From: Leptospirales bacterium
GTDB taxonomy: Bacteria; Spirochaetota; Leptospiria; Leptospirales; Leptonemataceae
DNA: 64,000 nt
Direction of reading: 5' to 3'
Assembly (NCBI GenBank): GCA_016788865.1
Contig: JAEUSB010000003.1
Coordinates: 41,277 to 105,276, forward strand
Position 1 is the stretch's first letter, and each line of letters begins with the position of its first letter. This document shows, in pieces, positions 46,101-54,484 of the stretch. The notes below the pieces were generated by a model. That model did not search any database, was not told where the DNA came from, and saw nothing but the letters and a program-made list of their open reading frames with translations. A program made the position numbers and the translations under genes.

Positions 46101-47525
46101 TCATTGTCCCGACGAGAGATCCACCACGAAATCGAAGTGCAGCGAATTCAAAAAATGTATGTCGTGGCTTGAAACTATCAGAGCTCCTTCAAATTGACTC
46201 AGAAAGTTGCCAAGGATTCTACGGCTTTGAAGATCCAGGTGGTTGGTTGGTTCGTCGAGCAACAGCAACTGCGGGGAATGGTTCCTATGCAAGCAAAGGC
46301 AAAGCTCAATGCGCATTTTCTCTCCCCCGGAAAGTTGATTAACAGGTCTTTGCTGCTCGTCCTGCGTGAAACCCAATCTGCCCAGAATCGAACGAGTGCT
46401 TCCGACGTCTTGCTCGAGCCGAGGTTGCATCCAGCTCCATAGCGTCTCGGAGCTCTGAAATTGAGCCAGTTGCTGATCCATGAGCGAATGGCGCACGCCC
46501 AGAAAGAAATCGCCGCTGCATCGACGCCTTGCATCACCATCGCCGGAAAGTGTTCTCATAAGCGTGGACTTACCTGATCCGTTGGCACCGCGCAAATGAA
46601 CGCGCATTGGTCCTGAAAGAACAAAGCTAACAGGACGCGGAGAGCTGCGCAGTGAGGTCTCCGTTTCAGTGAGCAGGACGAAATCACGCACTTCGCATAC
46701 CCTCTTTGAGGCCGGCGGGCGAGTAAATGAGCCATCCCAAATGAAGTCGTTCGCGTCTCTTAGCCGTTGTCTTGCGAGGATCAGCTCTTCCCTTTCACCG
46801 GCCGTACGATCAGTCTGAACGGTCTTCAAGCGGGCCAGGGTGTTCTGAGCCTGGCGCTTCTTCATTCCGCGCAGGATCTGCGGCAGGTTGGCCTTCCTAC
46901 CATGTCGTTCTCCGCGCGATGCCCGCTTTTCTTGCCGCTCTATAACAGCCCTGGCCTTTCTTTCGCGGGCTTTCAGGGCGCTCGTAATGTTCGAGATTTG
47001 CTCCTGAAGAGATGTCTCTTCCGTTGCGACTCGGTCCACAAAACTCTCAAATCCTGGGGGGTGCTTGATCAGGGTCCCATGCTTGATTTCATAGATTGCA
47101 TCCACTGCATTGAGAACACTGGGATCATGAGAAACAATCAAAGCTGCGCCCGAGAACTGCATTAGCGAATGGAGGAACCATGTTCGCGCCGCCTCATCGA
47201 GATCGTTTGTCGGTTCATCGAGCAGCAACAGCGTCGTGGGGGAGTTGAAGGCCTCGCGCAATGCCGCCAGTCTTGCTTCTCCGCCGCTTACGCCGGAATT
47301 CTGAGAGTGTTGTTGAACGAATGCGAATGACGAAGAAGTCTGCACCTGACCTGTTGCTTCCAGAGCTCCAGCAAGGATTCTGAGTAATGACGTCTTTCCA
47401 CTACCATTGGGGCCAACGAGTGCAGCCTTTTGCCCCAAATGCAAAGTAAAGCTGACATCCCGGAGCAAGGCCGTCTCCGAATACGAGAATGAAATACGAT
47501 CTGCAAATAATTGCTGCGAACCCAT
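46101..47525 (-). CDS. ABC-F family ATPase with compact first domain
   Basis: A 474-residue protein with two ATPase domains and no membrane segment, so an ABC-F translation factor. Domain 1: GPNGSGKTSLL (38-48), signature SGGEARL, LLLDEPTNDLDE. Domain 2: GANGSGKSTLM, LSGGEKMRI, LLLDEPTNHLDL. They are joined by a basic helical linker of about 80 residues. In domain 1 only about 35 residues separate Walker A and signature, as in ribosome-protecting ARE ABC-F proteins (Vga, Msr, Lsa), compared with about 90 in Uup or EttA. A resistance role is possible but not shown. Confidence 0.85.
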   Translation of the reverse strand: MGSQQLFADRISFSYSETALLRDVSFTLHLGQKAALVGPNGSGKTSLLRILAGALEATGQVQTSSSFAFVQQHSQNSGVSGGEARLAALREAFNSPTTLLLLDEPTNDLDEAARTWFLHSLMQFSGAALIVSHDPSVLNAVDAIYEIKHGTLIKHPPGFESFVDRVATEETSLQEQISNITSALKARERKARAVIERQEKRASRGERHGRKANLPQILRGMKKRQAQNTLARLKTVQTDRTAGEREELILARQRLRDANDFIWDGSFTRPPASKRVCEVRDFVLLTETETSLRSSPRPVSFVLSGPMRVHLRGANGSGKSTLMRTLSGDGDARRRCSGDFFLGVRHSLMDQQLAQFQSSETLWSWMQPRLEQDVGSTRSILGRLGFTQDEQQRPVNQLSGGEKMRIELCLCLHRNHSPQLLLLDEPTNHLDLQSRRILGNFLSQFEGALIVSSHDIHFLNSLHFDFVVDLSSGQ

Positions 47526-47742
47526 AGCACGCCACCTCTTGAAGTGATTAAGAATGCCCGGTCGCGCTGATGCGTCCGATTCATTCAGGAAGAGAGTTGT
47601 TAGGCGTGCTTGCGCATAGAAGGGTCAGTCATTTGACCCGATCCCAGCTTAGTGATTCTTCAAAGAAAAATCAACAAAAAATATAGCAGGTGGAAGGCTT
47701 TGCTAACACTGGATAAAATCAGTAGATAGTGCGATGGCAAAA

Positions 47743-47762
47743 CCCCGAGTTTCATCTCGGGG
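47743..47762 (-). terminator. Rho-independent terminator downstream of the lipase chaperone gene (second)
   Basis: On the - strand a 7-bp GC-rich stem (CCCCGAG with CTCGGGG, six-base loop) is followed by TTTT. It lies 23 bp beyond the stop of lifO and backs up the terminator that overlaps the gene end. Confidence 0.7.
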
Positions 47763-47770
47763 TAGGTCAT

Positions 47771-47796
47771 CTAAAAACGGGCCGCTATTCGCGGCC
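47771..47796 (-). terminator. Rho-independent terminator overlapping the lifO stop codon
   Basis: On the - strand GGCCGC-loop-GCGGCC is followed by CGTTTTTAG. The TAG stop of lifO falls in the hairpin, so the terminator is embedded in the last codons. Confidence 0.72.
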
Positions 47797-48828
47797 AAAA
47801 CGACGCTGTTGCGCAAAACGGAAGTAGCCGGACGCCTCTTCATTCTTGATGGATTCCGCTTCTTCACCAAATAGTTTTCTGCGCAGTTCATCGAGTTTCT
47901 TTTCGCGCTCATCACCGGAATATCTGGAGACAATCTCTTTGCGTTCCTGTGTGTAGATTTCGCCATTTGACCAGCGTTGATCGCGGTCGGCATCAAGTTT
48001 ATCCCAGCGACTGATTGCGGCATCGTCCATTCCCATTGTGGTTCTAACTTCTTTTAAGTACGCGGACCTCTCGATCGAATTCATTGAGCTGAGTTCTGGC
48101 TGAACGGCATCAACGAAACTGTTCACGAGCAACTGACGTTGCTTCTCAAGAACTCCAGGCAATGCCTTACCGTAGGCGTCATTCAAGCTCGATTGATATG
48201 CCTTAAGTTTGTCTTTGGCACTCATGTCCTTTGATTCCTTGATTTTCTTCAGGGTATCTGCCACTTTCTCATTGCTGCGATCTCCGGCCCAGATCTGTTC
48301 TGCGTCCTCACCGAACAAATCGCGCCTTGCGCTCCACAGAGTGCTCCGCCGCTCTTCATCCGACATTTTGTTAAGCTTACCCTGGTTCTCTTCCAGATAC
48401 TTATTGAACTTGTAGAGTTTCTCTGATTGGTCGAACAGTGAGGCCGCTTGATCCGGGAATGCAGTGCCCAGAATTTCCTGTAGCATCTGAACCCAGGTAT
48501 CCGGGTACTTCTGTTTCAGAAAACGCAGCAGCTCTTCCAGCATGCGAATGCGCATGTACGGAAGCTTGAGTTGATCTCCGTATTTCTTGCGAAGCAAAGC
48601 TACGATTTGATCAAAGCTCAGGTCATCCAGGGACTGAGCACCTTCGCCCAGGTCTTTCCACTTAAGGTCTGAAAGCACGTTTTCGTTTATGGTGCGCGAA
48701 GGCATTGGCTTGTTCTTGAGATCTGCGAAGGTCTTTTCTACGGGGTCGTCGCCCCTGAGTAAGAAGAATAGAGCAATGACAAGGATTGCAACAATGCCGA
48801 CTCCGGCTAGAACCACGGGCTTTTTCAT
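47785..48828 (-). CDS. lifO: Lipase-specific foldase (lipase chaperone LifO)
   Basis: LifO proteins are inner-membrane-anchored foldases that help secreted family I lipases fold in the periplasm. The 347 residues show a single N-terminal helix (about 5-24), a variable proline-containing linker, and a long helical region. The chaperone's paired motifs are repeated: RRDLFGEDAEQIW at about 167-179 and RRKLFGEEAES near the C-terminus, with MRIRMLEELL-like helices. A clear AGGAGAG site precedes the ATG. The lipase gene lies immediately upstream (113 bp away), behind its own terminator, which suggests separate dosage control. Confidence 0.85.
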   Translation of the reverse strand: MKKPVVLAGVGIVAILVIALFFLLRGDDPVEKTFADLKNKPMPSRTINENVLSDLKWKDLGEGAQSLDDLSFDQIVALLRKKYGDQLKLPYMRIRMLEELLRFLKQKYPDTWVQMLQEILGTAFPDQAASLFDQSEKLYKFNKYLEENQGKLNKMSDEERRSTLWSARRDLFGEDAEQIWAGDRSNEKVADTLKKIKESKDMSAKDKLKAYQSSLNDAYGKALPGVLEKQRQLLVNSFVDAVQPELSSMNSIERSAYLKEVRTTMGMDDAAISRWDKLDADRDQRWSNGEIYTQERKEIVSRYSGDEREKKLDELRRKLFGEEAESIKNEEASGYFRFAQQRRFGRE

Positions 48829-48885
48829 TCAACTCTCCTGGGATCGCACTCGATTTTGCTAAACGAGTTCAATGGTTTTGTCTAT

Positions 48886-48916
48886 CAACAAAAAACCCCG
48901 CATTGCTGCGGGGTTT
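48886..48916 (-). terminator. Rho-independent terminator after the lipase gene
   Basis: AAACCCCGCA-TTGC-TGCGGGGTTT (48893-48916) followed on the - strand by six T. A second, AT-rich palindrome of 9-bp arms (48924-48942) stands just before it, at the lipase stop codon. It separates lipase from lifO transcription. Confidence 0.88.
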
Positions 48917-48941
48917 GCAAGAAATTGAAACTGAGTTTCAA

Positions 48942-50039
48942 TCAATCGTAGATTGCAATGTAGTGAATCGCTGCAGCATAGAATTCCATTTCATCAAACG
49001 TATCTGGCGGAACACCAACCACGTCTGCATGATCTTGCTCAACAATGCCAAGTGTTGAAGTCATTTGTGCTGAGCTAGGGCTGTTTGCTGGAGCTTCACC
49101 AAGTGAAGTGATGGTTGTGAATGAATCCAGGCAGAGGAAGCAGGAGTTGTATTGCAATCTCCAACCATTTTGCTGTGAATTGATACCGACGAGACCGTCA
49201 TCGTCCAGATCTGTTGCAGTACCGTTGCCCTGGCCTTCTGCGCCATCATTGTCGCAGTCACCCACGCAGTATCCGTTACCATCAATGTTCTTCAGTGTTT
49301 TGACGACGAAGAGCGCTGGATTCACGTTCACACCGGCTTGTGCGGTTATGACGGAAACATAACGATAAGCAATGCTCGAGCTATTTGGATACAGCGCATT
49401 GAAGTTCTGAGTTCCAGTTGTAACACCATCTGTAGAAGAATAGTCTTTATGAATCAGTTGTTTGAGAGCTGCATGACCATCGTTTCCGGGTTGGTAAATT
49501 GCATTTCCAAACATGGATGCAAGTGCAGAAACTACACTTGTGATTCCTGGACCAAGATCCATCACGTATTTAGCTACCGGTGATCCACGGTGTGGAGTAG
49601 AAACAGTCATGAGCACGCGTACGATAGCTGTCCCTTTGCGTTGTTTCAGGACGTAGGCCGCTTTGCGCGCGTCGAGTCCACCCTGTGAATGCCCAATGAT
49701 GTTGATCCGGGTTGCACCAACTGTTGCCATGTATCCTTCGATGTCGTTCGCGAGATCCACGCCACGAACTTCAGAAGTCTGGAAGGCTGCAACCTGGCCA
49801 ATGAATGTTTTTTGTCCGGAGTTGAGATTGCTGTTGCAAGTAACTTCAAGGAACTCATCGCAAGGATCGCCTACGAAATTTCCGTAGTCATCCCCGAAGT
49901 AGTCGAATCCAAGAAGGTTATTAAAACCGCCCATACCGTGAGCAAATACGACCGGGTAGGTTGATTTGTCGGCTGCGGCTTGAAGGCTCATAGTCCCGCC
50001 AAAGGCGAGGAGAGCCAATAGAAGCTTAAGTCTTTGCAT
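48942..50039 (-). CDS. Secreted triacylglycerol lipase (family I-like)
   Basis: A 365-residue alpha/beta-hydrolase with a signal peptide (cleaved near SLQAAA), the oxyanion segment VVFAHGMGG at about residue 30 and the nucleophile elbow IGHSQGG (Ser near 119). It resembles Pseudomonas/Burkholderia family I lipases, which need a LifO partner, and lifO is the next gene on the strand. It has five or more Cys and a DCDNDGAEGQGNG/DLDDDG region (about 270-295) that looks like a calcium-binding loop. A strong AGGGGG site precedes the ATG. Confidence 0.88.
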   Translation of the reverse strand: MQRLKLLLALLAFGGTMSLQAAADKSTYPVVFAHGMGGFNNLLGFDYFGDDYGNFVGDPCDEFLEVTCNSNLNSGQKTFIGQVAAFQTSEVRGVDLANDIEGYMATVGATRINIIGHSQGGLDARKAAYVLKQRKGTAIVRVLMTVSTPHRGSPVAKYVMDLGPGITSVVSALASMFGNAIYQPGNDGHAALKQLIHKDYSSTDGVTTGTQNFNALYPNSSSIAYRYVSVITAQAGVNVNPALFVVKTLKNIDGNGYCVGDCDNDGAEGQGNGTATDLDDDGLVGINSQQNGWRLQYNSCFLCLDSFTTITSLGEAPANSPSSAQMTSTLGIVEQDHADVVGVPPDTFDEMEFYAAAIHYIAIYD

Positions 50040-50099
50040 GTTTTCCCCCTATGCAGTGACCGAATTGAGGCAGACAGGTACAGATTGTAAATAATTTTC

Positions 50100-50112
50100 T
50101 GACAGGCTGTCA
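50100..50112. repeat. Short palindrome TGACAGGCTGTCA
   Basis: It sits between the divergent lipase and GT39 genes and touches the GT39 ATG. It has the same core as the element at 35412. Possible operator. Confidence 0.45.
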
Positions 50113-51587
50113 TGACTTTCCGAGACTTTTTACCACCGGGAATCCTGTCTCTTGTCTTCCTGGTTTTGCAGGCATTTGCGGCCGGTCTGGTCGGTTACGG
50201 CATTTTTGCCGACGAGCTCTACTATCTGGCCTGTGCCAGGCATCTGGCGGCAGGGTATGTAGACCATCCCCCGCTTTCGATATGGATACTCTGGGCCCTA
50301 CCCGTCACCGGGAAATCCCTCCTGGCTTTGCGGCTTGCCCCGGCCCTGGCAGGTGCATGCACCGTATTTCTGACAGGGCTCATGGCCCGTCGCCTGGGCG
50401 GTTCACCGGGGGCCGCATTTCTGGCCGCTGCCTGTGCTGCAGCCATGCCAGTTCTCCAGGTTGTCACGGGCTTCTATTCGATGAACGCATTCGAACTATT
50501 GATCTTTGTTACTCTGCTCCTGGTGTTACTAGAAATCCAACTCAGCGACCGGGTTCAACTCTGGCCCTGGGTTGGCCTTCTTGTTGGGCTGGGGGTCATG
50601 AACAAACACACGATGGGTCTGCTGTCACTCGTGTTTGTCTTACCGATAGTTTTGAATAAATGGCGTATGACGTTAAAATCTGGATATTTCTATCTGGCTG
50701 GTCTGGTGGTTGCAATTGTGATAGCGCCCAACGTTTACTGGATCATTGAGCACGACTTCATAAGTTTTGAATTCTATAGAAACGCAACCATTGAAAAGAA
50801 CATTGCAACTTCGCCCGTCAAAGGTCTAATCGATCAGATACTCGCGACCAATCCTGCAACCTTGCCCGTCTGGGCCGTGGGTCTGTATGCTTCGTTTCGC
50901 AGAAACGAATTACGCCCGTTTGGGCTTGCATTCATCGGAATACTCGCAGTGTTTCTGGTTTCAGAATCCAGCCGACCCGATCGAATCATGAGTATCTATC
51001 CGATCATGTTTGCTGTTGGTGCCGTTTCACTGTCCGACCTGATCCGGCGTATTCTGTCGGTTGTTGTCCCTCTGGCCGGGCTATTCTTTGCACCAATTTC
51101 TATGCCTCTGCTTTCGCCTGAGCCGCTTGGGAAGTTTGTCAGAATGCTCGGTGTTGTGCCGCAAATTGAAAAGGGAAAGCAGACAATGTTACCGCAATGG
51201 TTTGCCGATCGGTTTGGATGGGAAGATGTAGCAAAAATTGTGGATGGGGTGATTGAAACCTTACCGCCAGGGGAAAGAGAAACTGCTGTGGTCATTGCGC
51301 CGTGGTACGGGCCGGCTGGAGCTATTGAACTGTACAGCAAAACTGCTCCCACAGTCGTAAGTGGCCATAACAGTTACTACCTTTGGGGACTGCCGCTGCG
51401 AGAAATGAAAACGTTTATTGTGATTGGATATCCAATCGAGGCATTGCGGCCGCGGTTCAAGTCAGTTGAACCGGCTGGATTTTACACGCGTCCATATTCC
51501 ACAGAAGAAAATGTTCCCGTGGTGATTTGTCGCGATCCCGTCGCGCCATTGAGAGAACAATGGCGCGAGCTGAGACGCTTCAATTAG
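50112..51587 (+). CDS. GT39-family (PMT_2/ArnT-like) membrane glycosyltransferase
   Basis: A 491-residue GT-C enzyme. Its first loop has FADELYYLACARHLAAGYVDHPPL, the acidic ED-type signature of ArnT/PMT enzymes with the catalytic Asp, and about eleven helices follow. The C-terminal 150 residues are periplasmic. It would transfer a sugar from polyprenyl phosphate to protein or lipid A/LPS. It stands alone, facing the lipase gene across 72 bp. Its ATG overlaps the inverted repeat TGACAGGCTGTCA. Confidence 0.85.
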   Translation: MTFRDFLPPGILSLVFLVLQAFAAGLVGYGIFADELYYLACARHLAAGYVDHPPLSIWILWALPVTGKSLLALRLAPALAGACTVFLTGLMARRLGGSPGAAFLAAACAAAMPVLQVVTGFYSMNAFELLIFVTLLLVLLEIQLSDRVQLWPWVGLLVGLGVMNKHTMGLLSLVFVLPIVLNKWRMTLKSGYFYLAGLVVAIVIAPNVYWIIEHDFISFEFYRNATIEKNIATSPVKGLIDQILATNPATLPVWAVGLYASFRRNELRPFGLAFIGILAVFLVSESSRPDRIMSIYPIMFAVGAVSLSDLIRRILSVVVPLAGLFFAPISMPLLSPEPLGKFVRMLGVVPQIEKGKQTMLPQWFADRFGWEDVAKIVDGVIETLPPGERETAVVIAPWYGPAGAIELYSKTAPTVVSGHNSYYLWGLPLREMKTFIVIGYPIEALRPRFKSVEPAGFYTRPYSTEENVPVVICRDPVAPLREQWRELRRFN

Positions 51588-51596
51588 CCGCGCCAA

Positions 51597-52286
51597 TTAC
51601 TTCAGTTCGTCGAATTTCTTTTGAGCAATCGCGAAGACTTTCTTCTTGGTTTCTTCTGACATCTGTCCTTTTGTTCCAAGTGGGCTATCTTCCAACATTG
51701 AATGTGCGTGGCTATAGACGATCCCTTTGAGTTCTGCAGCATCGATGGTCACCGTCTTTCCGTTTTTTGTGAATACCACTGTGTCAGTGTGATGAACTGC
51801 ATTGTAGTCTTTGCCAGAGGCAAACTCTACATCCCCTTCACAGTGGCATACAACGGTAATGTCTTCTTGCTGAGCAGTATAGAATTTGGTCCCACGGACT
51901 CCAGCCACTGCTGTTGGCGTATGAACCGTGAACTTTTCGTTTGATGCACGCTTTGCAACCGACAGCCACATGTTTCCTTTATCGAGCTTTACATCCGTAT
52001 CTGCACCTGTGGATGTGATCATGAAACTTGCATTTGGCTGTACTTCCGCCTGTGCCAGGGTTCCGCGAATTGCAATTACAGCCACGCTGTCCGCGCCAGT
52101 GTAGACAGTGTCGCCTGATTCAAATTGATCTCCGATCTTGACGGGCTTTCTGGCTCCGGCATGTTCTACTTCTGCAGTGCCGCGCAGGCTGACAATAAGG
52201 CCACCTGTCTTGTTATCTGCCTTCTTGCAACTGCCCAGAGTTGCCATAGACACGATGGCGATTGATGTGATTGTGAGTAATTTCAT
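51597..52286 (-). CDS. FecR-domain lipoprotein, LipL45-like
   Basis: A 229-residue lipoprotein with signal peptide and lipobox (MATLGSC), followed by a FecR domain (about residues 45-140: RGTAEVEHAG, SGDTVYTGADSVAVIAI, HTPTAVAGVRGTKF) and a lysine-rich helical tail. LipL45 of Leptospira has the same order of parts and is processed to a peripheral membrane protein. Here no sigma factor or TonB receptor is adjacent, so this is not a classical FecR regulator. It converges on the GT39 gene with 9 bp between. Confidence 0.82.
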   Translation of the reverse strand: MKLLTITSIAIVSMATLGSCKKADNKTGGLIVSLRGTAEVEHAGARKPVKIGDQFESGDTVYTGADSVAVIAIRGTLAQAEVQPNASFMITSTGADTDVKLDKGNMWLSVAKRASNEKFTVHTPTAVAGVRGTKFYTAQQEDITVVCHCEGDVEFASGKDYNAVHHTDTVVFTKNGKTVTIDAAELKGIVYSHAHSMLEDSPLGTKGQMSEETKKKVFAIAQKKFDELK

Positions 52287-52417
52287 TCTCCGACCCTTTT
52301 GGTTGCGGTCCCTTTCGTCAAGACGAAAGGTCTTGCCTGGGTGGAACTGCCTCGGAGGGGATGGCTAACGGCCTTTGAGCAAGACCGGTCTGGACATGTG
52401 AGGCGGACGGTCCCGAA

Positions 52418-53137
52418 TCAGGGTTGCCGGGCTTTGTACTGTTTGACTTCCGCTTCAAGCTCCTGGATCCGATTTCTCTTTTCAGCGGAGTCCCACTCGC
52501 GATCACTGAAGCCATTTGGAGAATACTTTTGCGTTACGTATTTTTGATGGAGAGTCTTTAGCGCACCCTGCGGTGGTCTGGCCAGTTTTCCTTCCGCGAA
52601 TTGCTGGAGTTCCTGGTCATTCGGCAGCCTTTCTCCGACGATTCCCGGGAATTGAAAGCTTGCCTTCACGTTTCCTGACGGAATTGCTTCGCGTACTATC
52701 AGACCGTAGAGCCGGAACGTCAATGTATGCGTTCCGGATTTCAAATCCTGAGTGAGAAGGCAAAGTGCCAGGGGTTTTTCTCTTTCATCCGCGACAATCG
52801 TCTTAAATGAATACCTTCCGGCAGTTTTAACCTGGACCTGAAACCGTACGCTCAGCGATCCGTCTTCCAGGGCGTCGCTCACAAAGCGTGCTATGCTTGC
52901 GTCTCGGGTAGCGTCTCCATCAACAAGCGGGATCTGCCCCAGGTCAAAACTCAGGTTCTGCGCAGGCCGCGAATCAGGCGGATACCGACTCTCCTTCCGA
53001 TAGTGTTCAAGCCTGGTGATTGGATCAACTGCGGTATCTTCCGTCGACGAGTTCACAGGCGGCCGCTGGCAGTAGGCGGGTTGCAAGACCACAGCAAAGA
53101 AGAACAGGAGGCCCAACCTGGAAGCGGGATTTCGCAT
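52418..53137 (-). CDS. Exported protein of unknown function, paralogue of its upstream neighbour
   Basis: A 239-residue protein with a signal peptide (GLLFFFAVVLQPAYC); the ATG at 53137 has TAGG seven bases upstream, and a TTG at 53191 is the alternative. It matches the C-terminal half of the next protein: RYPPDSRP versus KFPPNSRP, AGRYSF versus PGRYTI, YVTQKYS versus FTTQPYK and EKRNRIQELE versus LKRERIKELK. The shared pattern suggests beta-sandwich domains ending in a helix. Lying behind a lipase gene, the pair may assist its folding or export, by analogy with LifO. Confidence 0.65.
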   Translation of the reverse strand: MRNPASRLGLLFFFAVVLQPAYCQRPPVNSSTEDTAVDPITRLEHYRKESRYPPDSRPAQNLSFDLGQIPLVDGDATRDASIARFVSDALEDGSLSVRFQVQVKTAGRYSFKTIVADEREKPLALCLLTQDLKSGTHTLTFRLYGLIVREAIPSGNVKASFQFPGIVGERLPNDQELQQFAEGKLARPPQGALKTLHQKYVTQKYSPNGFSDREWDSAEKRNRIQELEAEVKQYKARQP

Positions 53138-53193
53138 ATTGCGCCTAACGTTATCCGGACGGTCGTTTGATTTTGCGCCACTGGAATTCAAAA

Positions 53194-54363
53194 TTACTCT
53201 GATTCAGCCAGCTGTTTCAATTCTTTGATGCGTTCGCGTTTCAAGTCTGAATCGTATTCTGCATCTGAAAAGTCTGCAAGCTTATAGGGCTGAGTTGTGA
53301 ATTCTTTATCGTATTCCGGAATGGTTCGATGGTCAGGCTCTGTAGTCCGCAGGGTTTCAAGCAGCTTGTTAACCTGTTCCTGTGGGCCATTGAGCAGTTC
53401 AGGATCAAGGGCTGACGTTTCCTGGATGCCGCGCAGTCCTTTCAGGATGTAAGGGCCGCTCGCCCGACGTTCGTGGAAGATTTTTCCAAAGAACAATAAG
53501 TCTACCATTTGCTTTCCACCGGTGAGGCGAGCATCGCTTTTGGCGTGGGCAACGGGCTTGTCCTCCGCTGCAAATAGATTGCCTTCAATGGTATAACGGC
53601 CTGGCATTCTCACATCGAGTTCCGCGGAAATAATCAGCGATCCGCTTTCAATGCGTTCGCGGAAATTTCCGGTGAACGTCGCGGGTGTAACAGGAGACGA
53701 GAAGAAATGCACCTTCATGTCGTGAACAAAGCCGGAGTTCTCTGCGGGAATTCCAAACTTGATTGAAAGCTGCATATCGCCCCAGTCTTCGCGACGAGGC
53801 TTGAATGCGATGATTGTCTTGAAACCATTTTCAGCCGTCCCGGGCTTCACCTGTGGTTCCGGGACTCCAAACGTTTTGTCATCGATGTAACGTTCGAGGC
53901 GAACCGATTCGAGCTTGGCCGCAGTTCCCTGGCCGTTCTCCGGATTTCTGCATTCAAGTTGAATATCGAGGGTTTCTCCTTCCAGTACCGTATGCTTCAC
54001 GGGCTGCAGCTTGCATTCGAACTGCGCGGCTTTGAGCTGGCCATCTTTCACCGTTACCATTGCCTGATATGGCAGGGCGATCTGTTTGTACTCGATCACG
54101 TCCAGATACTCGGGCTTGAGGGGTCTTGAATTGGGCGGAAACTTTGCCCAGATTGTGTAATCGTTTAGAACCTCCGCATAAGGTACGGGCGCTCCACCCT
54201 GAGCGAGTTCTGCCAGCTTCTGTGATGGATCATCAAATCGCCCCTCTGCCTGCTGGCGATACTGCCGAATATTTTCAGGATCGCGTGACAGTAGAAAGAA
54301 GATTATGATTCCCAGAATGCCTGCGATTACCGCCAGACCAATGATTATGTTTCGCTTATTCAC
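53194..54363 (-). CDS. Membrane-anchored periplasmic protein of unknown function, lipase-associated
   Basis: A 389-residue protein with a single N-terminal membrane helix (about 5-25, LAVIAGILGIIIFFLLSR) and a large periplasmic part that seems to contain two beta-sandwich-like domains and a charged C-terminal helix. The anchor and size parallel LifO, but the sequence does not resemble the LifO helical region. It directly precedes its shorter paralogue (a 56-bp gap to that ATG) and follows the secreted lipase 54485-55363 after a terminator. A folding, secretion or inhibitor role is a hypothesis. Confidence 0.65.
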   Translation of the reverse strand: MNKRNIIIGLAVIAGILGIIIFFLLSRDPENIRQYRQQAEGRFDDPSQKLAELAQGGAPVPYAEVLNDYTIWAKFPPNSRPLKPEYLDVIEYKQIALPYQAMVTVKDGQLKAAQFECKLQPVKHTVLEGETLDIQLECRNPENGQGTAAKLESVRLERYIDDKTFGVPEPQVKPGTAENGFKTIIAFKPRREDWGDMQLSIKFGIPAENSGFVHDMKVHFFSSPVTPATFTGNFRERIESGSLIISAELDVRMPGRYTIEGNLFAAEDKPVAHAKSDARLTGGKQMVDLLFFGKIFHERRASGPYILKGLRGIQETSALDPELLNGPQEQVNKLLETLRTTEPDHRTIPEYDKEFTTQPYKLADFSDAEYDSDLKRERIKELKQLAESE

Positions 54364-54427
54364 TTTCTATCCCCTGAACTTTATGTGCAACTAACGTTGA
54401 GGGCCGGAGTCTTCCTGCAAGGCCAAA

Positions 54428-54458
54428 TCAAAAAAAAAGGGCAGCAAGCTGCCCTTTT
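54428..54458 (-). terminator. Rho-independent terminator after the second lipase gene
   Basis: AAAAGGGCAG-CAAG-CTGCCCTTTT at 54435-54458, with a run of A on the + strand that is a long U tract for - strand transcripts. It separates the lipase from the downstream pair. Confidence 0.88.
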
Positions 54459-54484
54459 GATTAACAAGTGTGTTGTAGCAGATC

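Noticed and set aside
51597..52286. FecR-type regulator of an iron-uptake sigma factor
   Set aside because: The protein has a lipobox and no cytoplasmic anti-sigma part, and the nearest ECF gene is 5.5 kb away and of the ECF41 type, which does not use FecR.
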